Shown here in pieces: positions 1 through 8,927 of a stretch of 64,000 bases of DNA (position 1 is its first letter; the number at the start of each line of letters is the position of its first letter). Origin of the DNA: Desulfoluna limicola (GTDB taxonomy: Bacteria > Desulfobacterota > Desulfobacteria > Desulfobacterales > Desulfolunaceae); the NCBI RefSeq assembly GCF_021654575.1, contig NZ_AP024488.1:682001-746000 (forward strand), written 5' to 3'. A program made the translations under genes and the position numbers. A model generated the notes under the pieces. The model was given only the letters and a program-made list of their open reading frames with translations, was not told the origin of the DNA and searched no databases.

Positions 1-23
1 GAAAATGTCTTCATATCTCTCTC

Positions 24-130
24 TGCCTCCGGCCAGGTGGAGGCACCTGGAAACCTGATTGTGAATGCTCCCCCCTCGTTCCTCGGGGTGTTCACATTCA
101 CTGACGGGCTTCGCCCGTGAATTGCGACGA
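24..130. repeat. Mosaic intergenic repeat, left end (copy A)
   Basis: It starts with GCCTCCGGCC and a small AGGTGG/CACCT hairpin. A CCTCGTTCCTCGGGG stretch and the ACGGGCTTCGCCCGT hairpin follow; these modules recur through the window. The sequence from 130 to 263 carries CTTCGTG-rich repeats and no gene. Confidence 0.7.
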
Positions 131-263
131 AGTACACCACGGCCTTCGTGCAGCCTGAAGGGCGCTTCGTGGTCTTCGTGGCTTATTTCCCATAAATTGA
201 ATGACGAAAGTCGCCTGAAATCCAGCAGAAAAAAGTTGACACGTCCAGCCCGCCGGGTACCCG

Positions 264-319
264 CCCTTAGCCCTTAGCCCTTAGCCCTTAGCCCTTAGCC
301 CTTAGCCCTTAGCCCTTAG
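264..319. repeat. Heptanucleotide tandem repeat (CCCTTAG)8
   Basis: Eight perfect head-to-tail copies of CCCTTAG end 8 bases before the mltG stop codon. A decayed relative (GGCTAAAGGCGAATGGCTAA) lies near 63572. A pure 7-mer array of this kind is prone to slippage. Confidence 0.95.
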
Positions 320-327
320 CCATCCCT

Positions 328-1365
328 TTACCTTCTCAACTGATACGTCCGCACAGCCTTTGAGTGCTCCTTCAATGTCCGGGAGAAGTGGTGTGTGCCG
401 TCTTTTTTGGAGACGAAGTAAAGGTAGGATGTGCTCTCGGGCCGAACGGCGGCGGTGAGGGCCGCAAGCCCGGGGCTGGCGATGGGCCCCGGTGGAAGGC
501 CTTTGATGACGTAGGTGTTGTAGGGCGTTTTCTGTCTCAAGTCTTTTCGGGTGATGTTGCCGTTGTAGTCTTTCATGCCGTAGATCACGGTGGGGTCCGT
601 CTCCAGGCGCATTCGTTTCTTGAGCCGGTTGTGAAACACCGAGGAGATCATGGGGCGCTCAAAGGCGGCACCGGTCTCCTTTTCGATGATGGAGGCCAGG
701 GTCACCACTTCGTTGGGGGTAAGGCCCAGGGCCTTGCCGTCCTCGACGATGGCCTTGGTGAAGACGGTCTTAAACCGCCTGACCATGGCCGTTAATATCT
801 CTTCTTCGGTCACGCTCTTTTCAAAATGGTAGGTCTCGGGAAAGAGGTACCCTTCCAGGGACGGCGCCCCTTCAGGAAGGTCCATTTTTTTGAGGAACGC
901 TTTGGAAAATGCGAGTGTGTTGAAGCGCTCAGCCTTTCCCAGGCCGCTGTCCTCAACCACCACGGCGATCTGCTTGATGGTGTAGCCCTCCGGGATGGTG
1001 AGCTTGTGGAGGTAGGCCTTTCCTTTGGTGATTATGGAGAGGATCGCCTCGGGTGTCATGGTCCCTGAAAGCAGGTATTCGCCCGCTTTTATTTTCTTGT
1101 CGAGCCCATAGATGGTTGCCATGAACCGCAGTTTGGTCTCCGACGAGCAGAGCCCGGCCTGCATCAGCTGGCTGGCCGTGGTGTTGAAGCTTTGCCCTCG
1201 GTTGACGGTGTAGATCATCGTCAGGTTCGGGTCACCCTGGGGCGAGCGGTAAAATTGGTTGAGGTGCAACGCCGCTCCACCTGCAACCGTTGCAAGAATC
1301 ACGATAAGAAGGAGAAGGGGCCAGATGAGCTTGAGTGCGCGAGGCTTGGTCTGTGTGTCCGTCAT
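328..1365 (-). CDS. mltG: Endolytic murein transglycosylase MltG
   Basis: Membrane-anchored lytic transglycosylase of the YceG/MltG family, which cuts nascent glycan strands and so terminates peptidoglycan polymerisation. One membrane helix lies at residues about 13-35. A LysM-like region follows, then the catalytic domain with the ASIIEKET motif (Glu228/Glu230) and the RLETDPTVIYG signature near 253-263. The length of 345 aa is normal for the family. The start at MTDTQ was preferred because the 25 upstream in-frame residues are basic and unlike the family; no start here has a strong ribosome binding site. The gene lies 243 bp downstream of the methyltransferase on the same strand, without a functional link. 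Confidence 0.93.
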   Translation of the reverse strand: MTDTQTKPRALKLIWPLLLLIVILATVAGGAALHLNQFYRSPQGDPNLTMIYTVNRGQSFNTTASQLMQAGLCSSETKLRFMATIYGLDKKIKAGEYLLSGTMTPEAILSIITKGKAYLHKLTIPEGYTIKQIAVVVEDSGLGKAERFNTLAFSKAFLKKMDLPEGAPSLEGYLFPETYHFEKSVTEEEILTAMVRRFKTVFTKAIVEDGKALGLTPNEVVTLASIIEKETGAAFERPMISSVFHNRLKKRMRLETDPTVIYGMKDYNGNITRKDLRQKTPYNTYVIKGLPPGPIASPGLAALTAAVRPESTSYLYFVSKKDGTHHFSRTLKEHSKAVRTYQLRR

Positions 1366-1608
1366 GGGTACCCGATTGTTCTGGTTCAAATCACGGCATC
1401 GCCTGCTTTTTCTTTGTCGATGCCCCATCAGGGGGATCATATGCCAGGCCCCGGCTGTTTGTCAAAGCGTGGGTTTGCGATGGGGGTTGAATGGGCCGGT
1501 GGCCTGAAACAGAGGAAGGGCCGCACGTGGCGTGGGCCCTTTCTGTGGCGATGGCATGATCCGGCACTCTCAGGAGCGGAGGAGCACCCCTGAGAAGGCA
1601 CGTGCCGA

Positions 1609-2409
1609 TCAGGCGGTGATGTCGCCGGCACGTACCGCTTTGAGGTAGTTCATGCAGAAGTTGTCATGCCCCTGGAGTGTGGTGGCTGTTTTGAGAACCG
1701 CCATGATCTCTTTGTCCAGGGGGTCCATGATGGCCGAATCAAAGCCCCGCGCCATCATCATGGCCAGGAAAATTCGGTTGACCACCTTGCGCTGGGGCAG
1801 GCCATACGAGATGTTGGAGAGCCCGCCAGTGGTGTGAACCCCTTTAAGCTCTGTCATGATCTTTTCCACGGCTTCCATGGCAATGGTGCCGTTTTCAGCT
1901 GCCACGCTCACGGGCTGAATCAGCGGGTCGATGAAGATGTCGTCGCGCTTGAACCCAATGGCCTCCAGCTCGCTCACCAGGGTTGTTGCCCGGGAAAAGA
2001 TGTCGTCCACCCCCTTGGGCATGCCATTGTCATCCATACACAGGGCAATGATGCGGCACTCTTTTCCCTTGAGAAACTGAATCATCGGATCAAACCGGTC
2101 TTTTTCAAGGCTGATGGAATTGATCATGGGGGGCTGATCCACCATGCCGTAAGCCATCTCCAGAATGGCCGGGTCGGGGCTGTCGAGGCACAAGGGGAGC
2201 CTGGTGGCCTCCTTGACCACGGAAAGCAGCCAGGTCATGTCCTCTTCCTCATGGCCGATGCGGGCCCCGGCGTTGACGTCTATGTAGGTGGCCCCAGACG
2301 CCTCCTGCTTTTGCACATCATCCCGGATATAGGCGGCATCGCGGTCGGCCGTGGCTGCCTTGACTTTTTTAAGGGTGGTGTTGATGCGTTCTCCGATTAC
2401 GGTAAACAT
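1609..2409 (-). CDS. Methyltetrahydrofolate:corrinoid methyltransferase, AcsE/MtgA-like
   Basis: TIM-barrel pterin-binding methyltransferase of 266 aa that moves a methyl group between a corrinoid protein and tetrahydrofolate. It begins directly with the pterin-domain motif (V)IGERINTT, and DVNAGAR, CLDSPDP and GLSNISYGLP follow at the positions seen in AcsE from acetogens. AAGGAGA lies 4 nt before the ATG. The corrinoid protein gene is next upstream on the same strand, separated by a 265-bp repeat. The likely role is methyl entry into, or exit from, the Wood-Ljungdahl methyl branch. The methyl donor is unknown because no substrate-specific (MttB-like) methyltransferase is in the window. Confidence 0.9.
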   Translation of the reverse strand: MFTVIGERINTTLKKVKAATADRDAAYIRDDVQKQEASGATYIDVNAGARIGHEEEDMTWLLSVVKEATRLPLCLDSPDPAILEMAYGMVDQPPMINSISLEKDRFDPMIQFLKGKECRIIALCMDDNGMPKGVDDIFSRATTLVSELEAIGFKRDDIFIDPLIQPVSVAAENGTIAMEAVEKIMTELKGVHTTGGLSNISYGLPQRKVVNRIFLAMMMARGFDSAIMDPLDKEIMAVLKTATTLQGHDNFCMNYLKAVRAGDITA

Positions 2410-2437
2410 GGGGTCTCCTTGTTACATTCCAAAAAAT

Positions 2438-2702
2438 GCCTCCGGCGGCAAGGTGGGCCACCTTGAAAGCGGGTTGCGAATGCGCTTTGCGCCTCGTTGC
2501 TCGGGTCAAATCACATCCGCCTTCAAACACGAATTTTATGGGTTCATTCAGGAAAATATGTGTGTCAAACCCTGGGCATTAGAAAACGAGCCAGCCTCAG
2601 CGGTTGTTCACGGGCGAAGCCCGTCAGCGAATGCGGCCGACTCGAGGAACGAGAGGCGGTAGCATTCGCGAACCTGGGGATCATCCCCTGGCCGCCGGAG
2701 GC
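2438..2702. repeat. Complete mosaic intergenic repeat (copy B)
   Basis: Bounded by GCCTCCGGCGG on the left and CCGCCGGAGGC on the right. The left end has the AAGGTGG/CCACCTT hairpin and the right end has the GGGGATCATCCCC hairpin. Inside are ACGGGCGAAGCCCGT and a GCGAATGC/GCATTCGC stem around CGAGGAACGAG. It fills almost the whole space between two genes of one apparent operon. Confidence 0.9.
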
Positions 2703-2712
2703 AGGCTTTTCC

Positions 2713-3348
2713 TCATCCGTTCATGAGGGCTTTAGCCAGTTTGCTTGCGGATCCGGCATCGGGGGCGTAAGCGTCTGCGCCTATTTCATCGGCAAAGGCC
2801 TGGTCTACGGGGGCGCCGCCCACCATGATCTTCAGGGCGTCTCTGTGGTCGCATTCGGCAATTTTAGCCACCGTATCGCGCATCATGGGCATGGTGGTGG
2901 TCAGAAGGGCAGAGAGGCCCACAATTTGGGGCTTGTGTTCTTCAATGGCTTTGAGGAAGGTGTCTGCGTCCACGTCCACACCGAGGTCGGTCACTTCAAA
3001 TCCCACGCTCTCCATCATCATCACCACCAGGTTTTTCCCGATGTCGTGAAGGTCGCCTTTGACGGTGCCGATGACCACGCGGCCTGCTGAGGTCGCTTCC
3101 CCTTCGGCGAGATGGGGCGTGAGGAGCTCCACCGCCGTTCCCATGCAGTGGGCCGCCATCAGAACTTCGGGGATGAACATTTCGCCGGACTCCATGCGCT
3201 CGCCCACGACAGCCATGCCACCGATGAGGCCCTGGGACAGAATGTCACCGGCGGGAATCCCTTCATCAAGGGCGGTCTTGACCAGGTCCATCAGGGTGTC
3301 CATGTCGCAGCTGATAAGGGTGTCGGTGATGGCTTTCAAATCAGACAT
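2713..3348 (-). CDS. Corrinoid (B12-binding) methyl carrier protein
   Basis: MtbC/MttC-type corrinoid protein of 211 aa, the shuttle that carries a methyl group on cobalt between a substrate methyltransferase and the THF methyltransferase encoded downstream. The N-terminal helical cap (residues about 1-85, with the SxGxMxxVGERMESGEMFIPEVLMAA pattern) is followed by a Rossmann B12 domain with the cobalt-ligand motif D99-x-H101-x-x-G104, and later SALLTTT and GGAPV. The start at MSDLK was chosen because GGAGAG lies 6 nt upstream; the frame stays open 15 residues further upstream without support. Confidence 0.93.
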   Translation of the reverse strand: MSDLKAITDTLISCDMDTLMDLVKTALDEGIPAGDILSQGLIGGMAVVGERMESGEMFIPEVLMAAHCMGTAVELLTPHLAEGEATSAGRVVIGTVKGDLHDIGKNLVVMMMESVGFEVTDLGVDVDADTFLKAIEEHKPQIVGLSALLTTTMPMMRDTVAKIAECDHRDALKIMVGGAPVDQAFADEIGADAYAPDAGSASKLAKALMNG

Positions 3349-3659
3349 AATGACTCTCCATGTTAAAAGTGTCTTGGTGTGGATTGCGTGCAATCATTGA
3401 GATCATGCGTCTGAAAATCCGCGTGTTGTATTGTATCGTGTGTTGCCTTGCCATTTGTCTGTCCATCATGTGAACAGTGTTAGCTTCCGGGGTGAAAAAA
3501 ATCATCAGTCGGTGTTGCTGTTGGGTTTTTCAGACTGATTCTTTTTAAGCACAGAATATCATATTGTGCAATAATTATTGTTATTTTCCATATTATGGAA
3601 GAATGGGTGGGCGGGGAAGGACGCCGTAAGCAAGGTTTAGGCTCGACTTAACGGCATGA
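3349..3659. other. Intergenic region upstream of the corrinoid protein gene
   Basis: AT-rich stretch that should hold the divergent promoters of the corrinoid protein gene (minus) and the radical SAM gene (plus). I could not assign a clear -35/-10 pair or operator, and I see no gene in it. Confidence 0.4.
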
Positions 3660-3821
3660 ACCATGAACATGAAGCGCCCTTCGGGCTGCCCGAAGGCGGT
3701 TAAGCAACCTTTACAGGTCATCACGGGCGCAGCCCGTCAGCAAATGAGATCAGCCCGAGGAACGAGGGCTGGGAGCATTTACGAAACGGCTTTCAAGGTG
3801 GCTCACCTTGCCGCCGGAGGC
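3660..3821. repeat. Mosaic intergenic repeat, right end (copy C)
   Basis: Contains the ACGGGCGCAGCCCGT hairpin and the CCCGAGGAACGAGGG core. It ends with the inverted AAGGTGGCTCACCTT hairpin and CCGCCGGAGGC, followed by a T-rich run. It lies 70 bp before the radical SAM gene. Confidence 0.85.
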
Positions 3822-3891
3822 TTGCTTTTTGCCCATGGATGTCTACATTAAGATATCGACGACGACTCTGGACTGAAAAAGTGAGGATACA

Positions 3892-5046
3892 ATGGCGAAA
3901 AACTGTGAATATGAAGGGTTTGAGCAGGGGCCCATCCGGCCTCCCAGCGAGGCGATGAGCCTTTTGATCCGCGTGTCGCGCAACTGCCCGTGGAACCGGT
4001 GCACCTTCTGCCCGGTGTATAAAGGGGAGGCCTTTTCCCTGAGGCCGGTGGAGGATGTGGTAAAAGACATCGATGCCGTGGCCCGGTATGCGCTTCCCCT
4101 TCACGAGGTTCTTGAGAAGAACGGCCGGATTACCCGCCCTGACATCGAGGCGATTCAGCAGACGGTCACAGACGGTGACATGCAGGCGTTCCAGGCTGCC
4201 GTCAACTGGACCCGGGGCAAGATGCAGTCGGTCTTTCTTCAGGACGCCAACAGCCTCATCCTCAAGCCCGAGGATCTGATTCAGATCCTTGAGTATATGC
4301 GACAGACCTTTCCCTGGGAGTACCGCATCACCTCCTACGCCCGATCTCACACCATTGCCCGGATCAGCGACGAGCATCTGGCCCGTATGGCCGCGGCAGG
4401 GCTGAACCGAATTCACATCGGCATGGAGTCCGGCTCGGACAATGTCTTGCAGATGGTGAAAAAAGGCACCACCAAGGAGATGCACATCACGGCGGGGCAG
4501 AAGGTGAAACGCGCCGGTATGGAGCTTTCCGAGTACGTGATGCCCGGTCTGGGCGGCAAAGAGTTCTCACGTGAGCACGCCGTGGAGACCGCCGATGCCC
4601 TGAATCAGATCAACCCCGATTACATCCGGCTTCGGACCCTTGCCATTCCCGGCCACACCGAACTGTTCACGGAGTGGAAGGAGGGGCGCTTTGAAAAGAT
4701 CTCTGACGAGAAGGCTGCCGAGGAAATTCTGCTTTTTCTGGAGACGCTGGACGGCATCACCAGCACCCTTGCCAGCGATCATATCCTGAACCTGTTTCAG
4801 GATGTGGAGGGGCGCTTTCCCGAGGACAAAGAGGCGATGTGCGGGAAGATCCGCACCTTCCTCGCCATGGACCCGGTGGAGAAGATGCACTACCAGGTGG
4901 GGCGGCGGCTGGGGCTGTTTCACGGGATCGGGGGGATGAAGGATTCGGCGCACATGAAGCGGGTGGAGGCGACGTGCCGGCAGTATGCCATCACACCCGA
5001 GAACGTCGATGACGTGATCAATCAGCTTATGACACAGTTCATTTAG
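3892..5046 (+). CDS. Radical SAM protein with CX4CX2C cluster motif
   Basis: Radical SAM enzyme of 384 aa. The N-terminal cysteines lie at C32, C37 and C40 (CPWNRCTFC), that is CX4CX2C rather than the usual CX3CX2C; the rest of the TIM-barrel pattern is present (LQDANSLI, ITSYARSHTI, IHIGMESGSDNVLQ, YVMPGLGG). No second iron-sulfur or B12 domain is visible. Similar CPWNRCTFC proteins are, as I recall, common but uncharacterised in strict anaerobes, so no substrate is assigned. GAGGA precedes the ATG. The stop overlaps the tail of the convergent HD-GYP gene by 4 bp. Confidence 0.85.
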   Translation: MAKNCEYEGFEQGPIRPPSEAMSLLIRVSRNCPWNRCTFCPVYKGEAFSLRPVEDVVKDIDAVARYALPLHEVLEKNGRITRPDIEAIQQTVTDGDMQAFQAAVNWTRGKMQSVFLQDANSLILKPEDLIQILEYMRQTFPWEYRITSYARSHTIARISDEHLARMAAAGLNRIHIGMESGSDNVLQMVKKGTTKEMHITAGQKVKRAGMELSEYVMPGLGGKEFSREHAVETADALNQINPDYIRLRTLAIPGHTELFTEWKEGRFEKISDEKAAEEILLFLETLDGITSTLASDHILNLFQDVEGRFPEDKEAMCGKIRTFLAMDPVEKMHYQVGRRLGLFHGIGGMKDSAHMKRVEATCRQYAITPENVDDVINQLMTQFI

Positions 5047-6092
5047 GCCGCTTGGGAGGTGTCTGCCTGCTCAATGGAGATTTGTTCGAACTCTTTTTCC
5101 ACGGCAAAAAAGGCGTCGACAATTTCCGGGTCAAAATGGCGGCCCCGTTCTTCCAGGATGATGCGACAGGCCTTTTCATGGGAAAAGGCCTCTTTGTAGC
5201 AGCGCTCGGTCCGCAGGGCGTCATACACATCGGCCAGAGCCATGATACGCGCCGACAAGGGAATGGCCTCGCCGGCCAGGCCGGACGGGTACCCACTGCC
5301 GTCCCACTTTTCGTGGTGGCAGAGGGTAAGCTGGGCTGCAAGCTCAAGGAAAGAACGAAATGTCAGCTTTTCCCTGGCTTTGCAGATGATATCCGCCCCA
5401 TGTCGGCAGTGCTGCTTCATGATTTCAAATTCCTGGGGCGTGAATGGCCCCTTCTTTTGGAGGATCAGGTCTGGCACCCCCACCTTGCCGATATCGTGGA
5501 GGGGGGCTGATTTCACCAGGTCCCGGATATACTCTTCCGAGAGATAGGCCGCATAACAGGAATCGGTGATCAGCTGGCGGGCGATAAGCGACACGTATTC
5601 CGATGACCGGTTGATGTGTCCACCTGTTTCCCCGTCGCGTAACTCAGCCTGGTATGCAAGAACCAGAATGGTAACGTCTTCGGTCTGGAGCAGCTGGTGG
5701 TTGGTTGTGAGCAGTTTTTTCCGCTCTTCCTCAAGGGCGACACCGATACTCACGGAGTGGTCATAGCTCTCCTGGATGGTGAGCAGCATTCCCCGGTGGA
5801 TTATGTTGCTCATGAAGACAAAAATGGCCCCAAAGAAAAATATCAAGCCCGTGATCAGTTCCAGGCCCAGATCTACCTTATTAAGAAAAAAATAGAGGAA
5901 AGCGATGTAGCCGCAAAAGAAGAAACCCATCATTGTCAAATGCAATGATATCATCCAGGATAGCTTCTTTTTTTTGCAGATATAAAAGGCTTTGAGAAGT
6001 TGAATATTGCTTTTAAACTGACGGATACTGCAAAGCATGACGACCGCCCCAGAGACAATAAGACAACTGATCATGAGGGTGTAGGTGTTCAT
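5043..6092 (-). CDS. Membrane-bound HD-GYP domain phosphodiesterase
   Basis: Predicted c-di-GMP phosphodiesterase of 349 aa. Three N-terminal membrane helices (about 5-22, 47-70, 78-97) and a short linker are followed by an HD-GYP domain with HD at 199-200, the HDIGKVGVPD motif and GYP at 267-269; the further metal-ligand regions (HCRHG, CHHEKWDGSGYP, ALADVYDAL) are intact. No REC, GAF or PAS input domain is present, so sensing would be through the membrane part. The start MNTYT has AGGAGC 6 nt upstream, better than the more upstream ATG. Confidence 0.9.
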   Translation of the reverse strand: MNTYTLMISCLIVSGAVVMLCSIRQFKSNIQLLKAFYICKKKKLSWMISLHLTMMGFFFCGYIAFLYFFLNKVDLGLELITGLIFFFGAIFVFMSNIIHRGMLLTIQESYDHSVSIGVALEEERKKLLTTNHQLLQTEDVTILVLAYQAELRDGETGGHINRSSEYVSLIARQLITDSCYAAYLSEEYIRDLVKSAPLHDIGKVGVPDLILQKKGPFTPQEFEIMKQHCRHGADIICKAREKLTFRSFLELAAQLTLCHHEKWDGSGYPSGLAGEAIPLSARIMALADVYDALRTERCYKEAFSHEKACRIILEERGRHFDPEIVDAFFAVEKEFEQISIEQADTSQAA

Positions 6093-6342
6093 CTGTGCTC
6101 CTGGAACCTTGATAATTAGCATTTACAATGGGGTACGTCAGTATGAGCTGCCTTTGTCCCGGGCGGGCGTGTGGTTTCCCGCCGAATGGTGGGCAATGCC
6201 TGTGTAATACTATCGGCAAGGAGGCCCAATGTCTTGAGCGTGAACATTGTCACAATGGGGCGAGGGTCGTTTTAAAAAAGGCAGGCCGGTATGTGAACCA
6301 ATGGCGGCTCCTGATACGTCGCCACGTGATGGTGAGGAGAGT

Positions 6343-7158
6343 ATGAAGCAGTTATGGCCGGAAGAGCTGGAAGGGTTTTTGAAAGAGCACGGGGAAGGGG
6401 AGTACACCCTGGTGGACGTGCGGGAAAAAGAGGCGTACGAGGCAGAGCACATGCCGGGCTCCATCTGCATCCCGGCACTTGAGCTGAGTGCGCGGGTTGG
6501 CGAGCTGGATCCCAGCCGCAAGACAGTCTTCATCTGCGCCCGGGGGGCCAAGTCCCTTGCAACGGCGTTGATCTTCGAGGGCAAGGTCCAGCCCGAAGGG
6601 GACGTTTACAACCTCATGGGCGGCATCGACGCCTGGATGGGCCGCCTTGCCTATGGCCTGCCCAAAATCCGGCTCGTGGGCCTCCATGACGACCTGCCGC
6701 GCATGCTGGTGGCGGCCATGGACCTTGAGAAAGGGGCCTGGCGGTTTTACCAGCGCCTGGAAAAAGTGATGGGAGGTATCGGCCCCGTGGCCCTGGTCAG
6801 GCGCCTGGCCGCCGTTGAAATCTCCCACATGAACCTCCTCCACAGCCGCCTTAAACGCATCGACCCGCAAGCCCCGGACAGCGTCACCCTGGTCAACTCC
6901 CTCCCCGGCGCCCTGGCCGAAGGGGGAGAGAGCGTGGCCACCCTCTTCCGGCAACTCGAAAACGGCGATCTGGACTGGAAATCTCTCTTTGAGGCGGCCC
7001 TGACCTTTGAGATGGCCGCCTATGAGATGTACCGCGGCCTGGCTGAAAGCATGGACGGCGAAGCCGCCGAGATCTTCTACGCCATGGCCGAGGCCGAAAA
7101 AGGCCATATCCGCATGCTGCTTACAGAAATTGACGCCAAAGCAGGTTCTGTTCTATAA
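6343..7158 (+). CDS. Rhodanese-ferritin-like fusion protein
   Basis: Two-domain cytoplasmic protein of 271 aa. Residues about 5-115 form a rhodanese domain with VDVREKEAYEAEHMPGS and the active-site loop C65-ARGAKS, which would carry a persulfide. Residues about 130-268 form a ferritin-like four-helix domain rich in Glu and His (DLEKGAWRFY, EISHMNLLHS, FEMAAYEMYRGLAE, AEAEKGHIRMLL), like rubrerythrin-type diiron proteins. The start at MKQLW was chosen because GAGGAGAG lies just upstream. A role in sulfur handling or oxidative stress is inference. No partner gene overlaps. Confidence 0.85.
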   Translation: MKQLWPEELEGFLKEHGEGEYTLVDVREKEAYEAEHMPGSICIPALELSARVGELDPSRKTVFICARGAKSLATALIFEGKVQPEGDVYNLMGGIDAWMGRLAYGLPKIRLVGLHDDLPRMLVAAMDLEKGAWRFYQRLEKVMGGIGPVALVRRLAAVEISHMNLLHSRLKRIDPQAPDSVTLVNSLPGALAEGGESVATLFRQLENGDLDWKSLFEAALTFEMAAYEMYRGLAESMDGEAAEIFYAMAEAEKGHIRMLLTEIDAKAGSVL

Positions 7159-7181
7159 CGTGTTGTCTTTCAGGGAACGAT

Positions 7182-7565
7182 GCCTCCGGCGGCAAGGTGG
7201 GGGCACCTTGAAACCCTATGGCGAATGCGCGAAGAGTGTTGTGTTGCCATTGTTGTCGGGGCATTCGCACGAAGGGTGACGTGAAGCAACCGCTTTCGTA
7301 GGAGATGCCGGTTTCATGGCTGAAGATCATGAGACTTTGAGAAACTGGAGTTCAGGTGCGATAGACAGTGTACCGTTTAAATGACGGCAATGTAACTTGG
7401 TTCTTCGAAGTATGTGGCTTAGTATGTATTAATCTGCTTTTGATCCGTTTTCGCCTGCGGCTACCCCGTGGCAAGGGTGGCTTTATCGTCGTTCCGCAGA
7501 CGGTGAGCGCCAGCGAACCGGATGCCACCTGGGGTCCAGGGGATCATCCCCTGGCCGCCGGAGGC
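7182..7565. repeat. Complete mosaic intergenic repeat (copy D)
   Basis: Left end GCCTCCGGCGG plus the AAGGTGG/CACCTT hairpin; right end CCAGGGGATCATCCCCTGG plus CCGCCGGAGGC and a T-run. The interior is 384 bp in all, longer than copy B, and contains no convincing gene. It shares the ACCCTATGGCGAATGCG segment with 28370-28390. Confidence 0.88.
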
Positions 7566-7601
7566 AGCTTTTTTATCGCACTTTAATTATTGAAGGCATA
7601 C

Positions 7602-8918
7602 ATGAGAGATTTTACCGTTAAAGAGATATTGAAGCACCAGGTGGCCCCGGCCCTTGGGTGTACCGAACCCGTCGCCATTGCATTGGGGGCTGCGGCTGCA
7701 GCGTCCCTTCTGGAGGGTGGCCCCATTGATGCCTTGAACGTCTGGGTGGACGGCAACATCTTTAAAAACGGTTTTTCCGTGGCCATCCCGGCAGGGGAAG
7801 GGTTGTCCGGGATCGATACCTCGTCGGCTCTGGGAGCCGTGGGCGGCGACCCTGCCCTGGGCCTTGAGGTGCTGGGGTCCATCGATGACGAGGCGGTGAA
7901 AGCTGCCTTGGCTTTCCTCAAAGCGGGCAAGGTGACCATCGAGATCATGGAGGAGCGGGGGCTCTATATCCGCACCCAGGTTGTCTCGGGGGAGGACACC
8001 GCCGAATCGGTCATCAAAGGCCTTCACGACCACATCGTCTCCCTTTCAAGAAACGGGGTGGAGGTCACCGACTCCCCCCTTCTCTGCGAGCCCGTGGGGG
8101 AAGGCGGGACCTCTCGAAACGACGAGATGGAAGCCTGGCTCAAGAGCCTCTCCCTTGCCGAGATCATCGACCTGACCGATGCCTTTGACGCTGAGGACAT
8201 GGCCTTTCTGGAAGAGGGCATCAACGTCAACGTGCGCCTTGCCGAACACGGCCTGAAGCACGGCGGCGGCCTTGGCATCGGGAAAGCCCTCGACCGACTC
8301 GTGCGCCAGAAGATCCTGAACAAGGACATGCTCGTGGCCGCCAAAATGCTCACCGCAGCGGCCTCCGACGCCCGCATGGGTGGCGCCAAACTCCCCGCCA
8401 TGAGCTCTGCCGGCAGCGGGAACCACGGCCTCACCGCCATCCTGCCCATCTGGGCCGTCAAAGACTTCATCGAGTGCGACCACGACACCGTCCTTAAAGC
8501 CGTGGGCCTCAGCCACATGGTCACCGCTTACGTGAAAGCCCACACCGGAAGACTCTCTGCCGTCTGCGGTTGCTCCGTGGCCGCCGGGGCCGGCGCCACC
8601 AGCGGCATCGTCTACATGATGGGCGGCGACGTCCACCACACGGCAGGTGCCATCACCAACCTCATCGAAGACCTCGCAGGGGTCATCTGCGACGGCGCCA
8701 AAGCAGGCTGCGCCCTAAAACTCAACACGGCCGCAGGATCTGCCGTGCAGTCGGCCCTCTTTGCCCTCCAGGGTGTCAACGTCCAGGAAACCGACGGCAT
8801 CATCGGCGGTTCTCCCGAAAAAACCATCGCCAACATGGGCACCTTGAGCACCCAGGGCATGATCGAAACGGATCGGACGATTCTGAAGATCATGCTCGCG
8901 AAAAAGATCGTGGAATAG
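7602..8918 (+). CDS. cyuA: L-cysteine desulfidase / CyuA family (UPF0597)
   Basis: Protein of 438 aa in the CyuA/YhaM family, related to the serine dehydratase alpha chain, which splits L-cysteine to sulfide, ammonia and pyruvate with an Fe-S cluster. Visible conserved parts are LGCTEPVAIALG near the N terminus, ARMGGAKLPAMSSAGSGNHGL in the middle, and the cysteine-bearing SAVCGCSVAAGAGA and GVICDGAKAGCALKLNTA. The ATG at 7602 has GAAGG 5 nt upstream; a TTG 12 nt earlier has no such site. It starts 36 bp after repeat copy D. A sulfur or amino-acid role fits the upstream rhodanese fusion, but no operon is shown. Confidence 0.9.
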   Translation: MRDFTVKEILKHQVAPALGCTEPVAIALGAAAAASLLEGGPIDALNVWVDGNIFKNGFSVAIPAGEGLSGIDTSSALGAVGGDPALGLEVLGSIDDEAVKAALAFLKAGKVTIEIMEERGLYIRTQVVSGEDTAESVIKGLHDHIVSLSRNGVEVTDSPLLCEPVGEGGTSRNDEMEAWLKSLSLAEIIDLTDAFDAEDMAFLEEGINVNVRLAEHGLKHGGGLGIGKALDRLVRQKILNKDMLVAAKMLTAAASDARMGGAKLPAMSSAGSGNHGLTAILPIWAVKDFIECDHDTVLKAVGLSHMVTAYVKAHTGRLSAVCGCSVAAGAGATSGIVYMMGGDVHHTAGAITNLIEDLAGVICDGAKAGCALKLNTAAGSAVQSALFALQGVNVQETDGIIGGSPEKTIANMGTLSTQGMIETDRTILKIMLAKKIVE

Positions 8919-8927
8919 GTCGGGTTT

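Noticed and set aside
1380..1400. GGTTCAAATC resembling a tRNA T-arm
   Set aside because: No acceptor, D or anticodon stems can be folded around it.
2497..3090. Long plus-strand open frame opposite the corrinoid protein gene
   Set aside because: It is antisense to a clear B12-binding protein and has a His/Gly-rich composition typical of shadow frames in GC-rich genes. Many such frames were dropped.
7368..7586. 72-aa open frame in repeat copy D
   Set aside because: Its second half is a translation of the repeat end, and no start signal is present.
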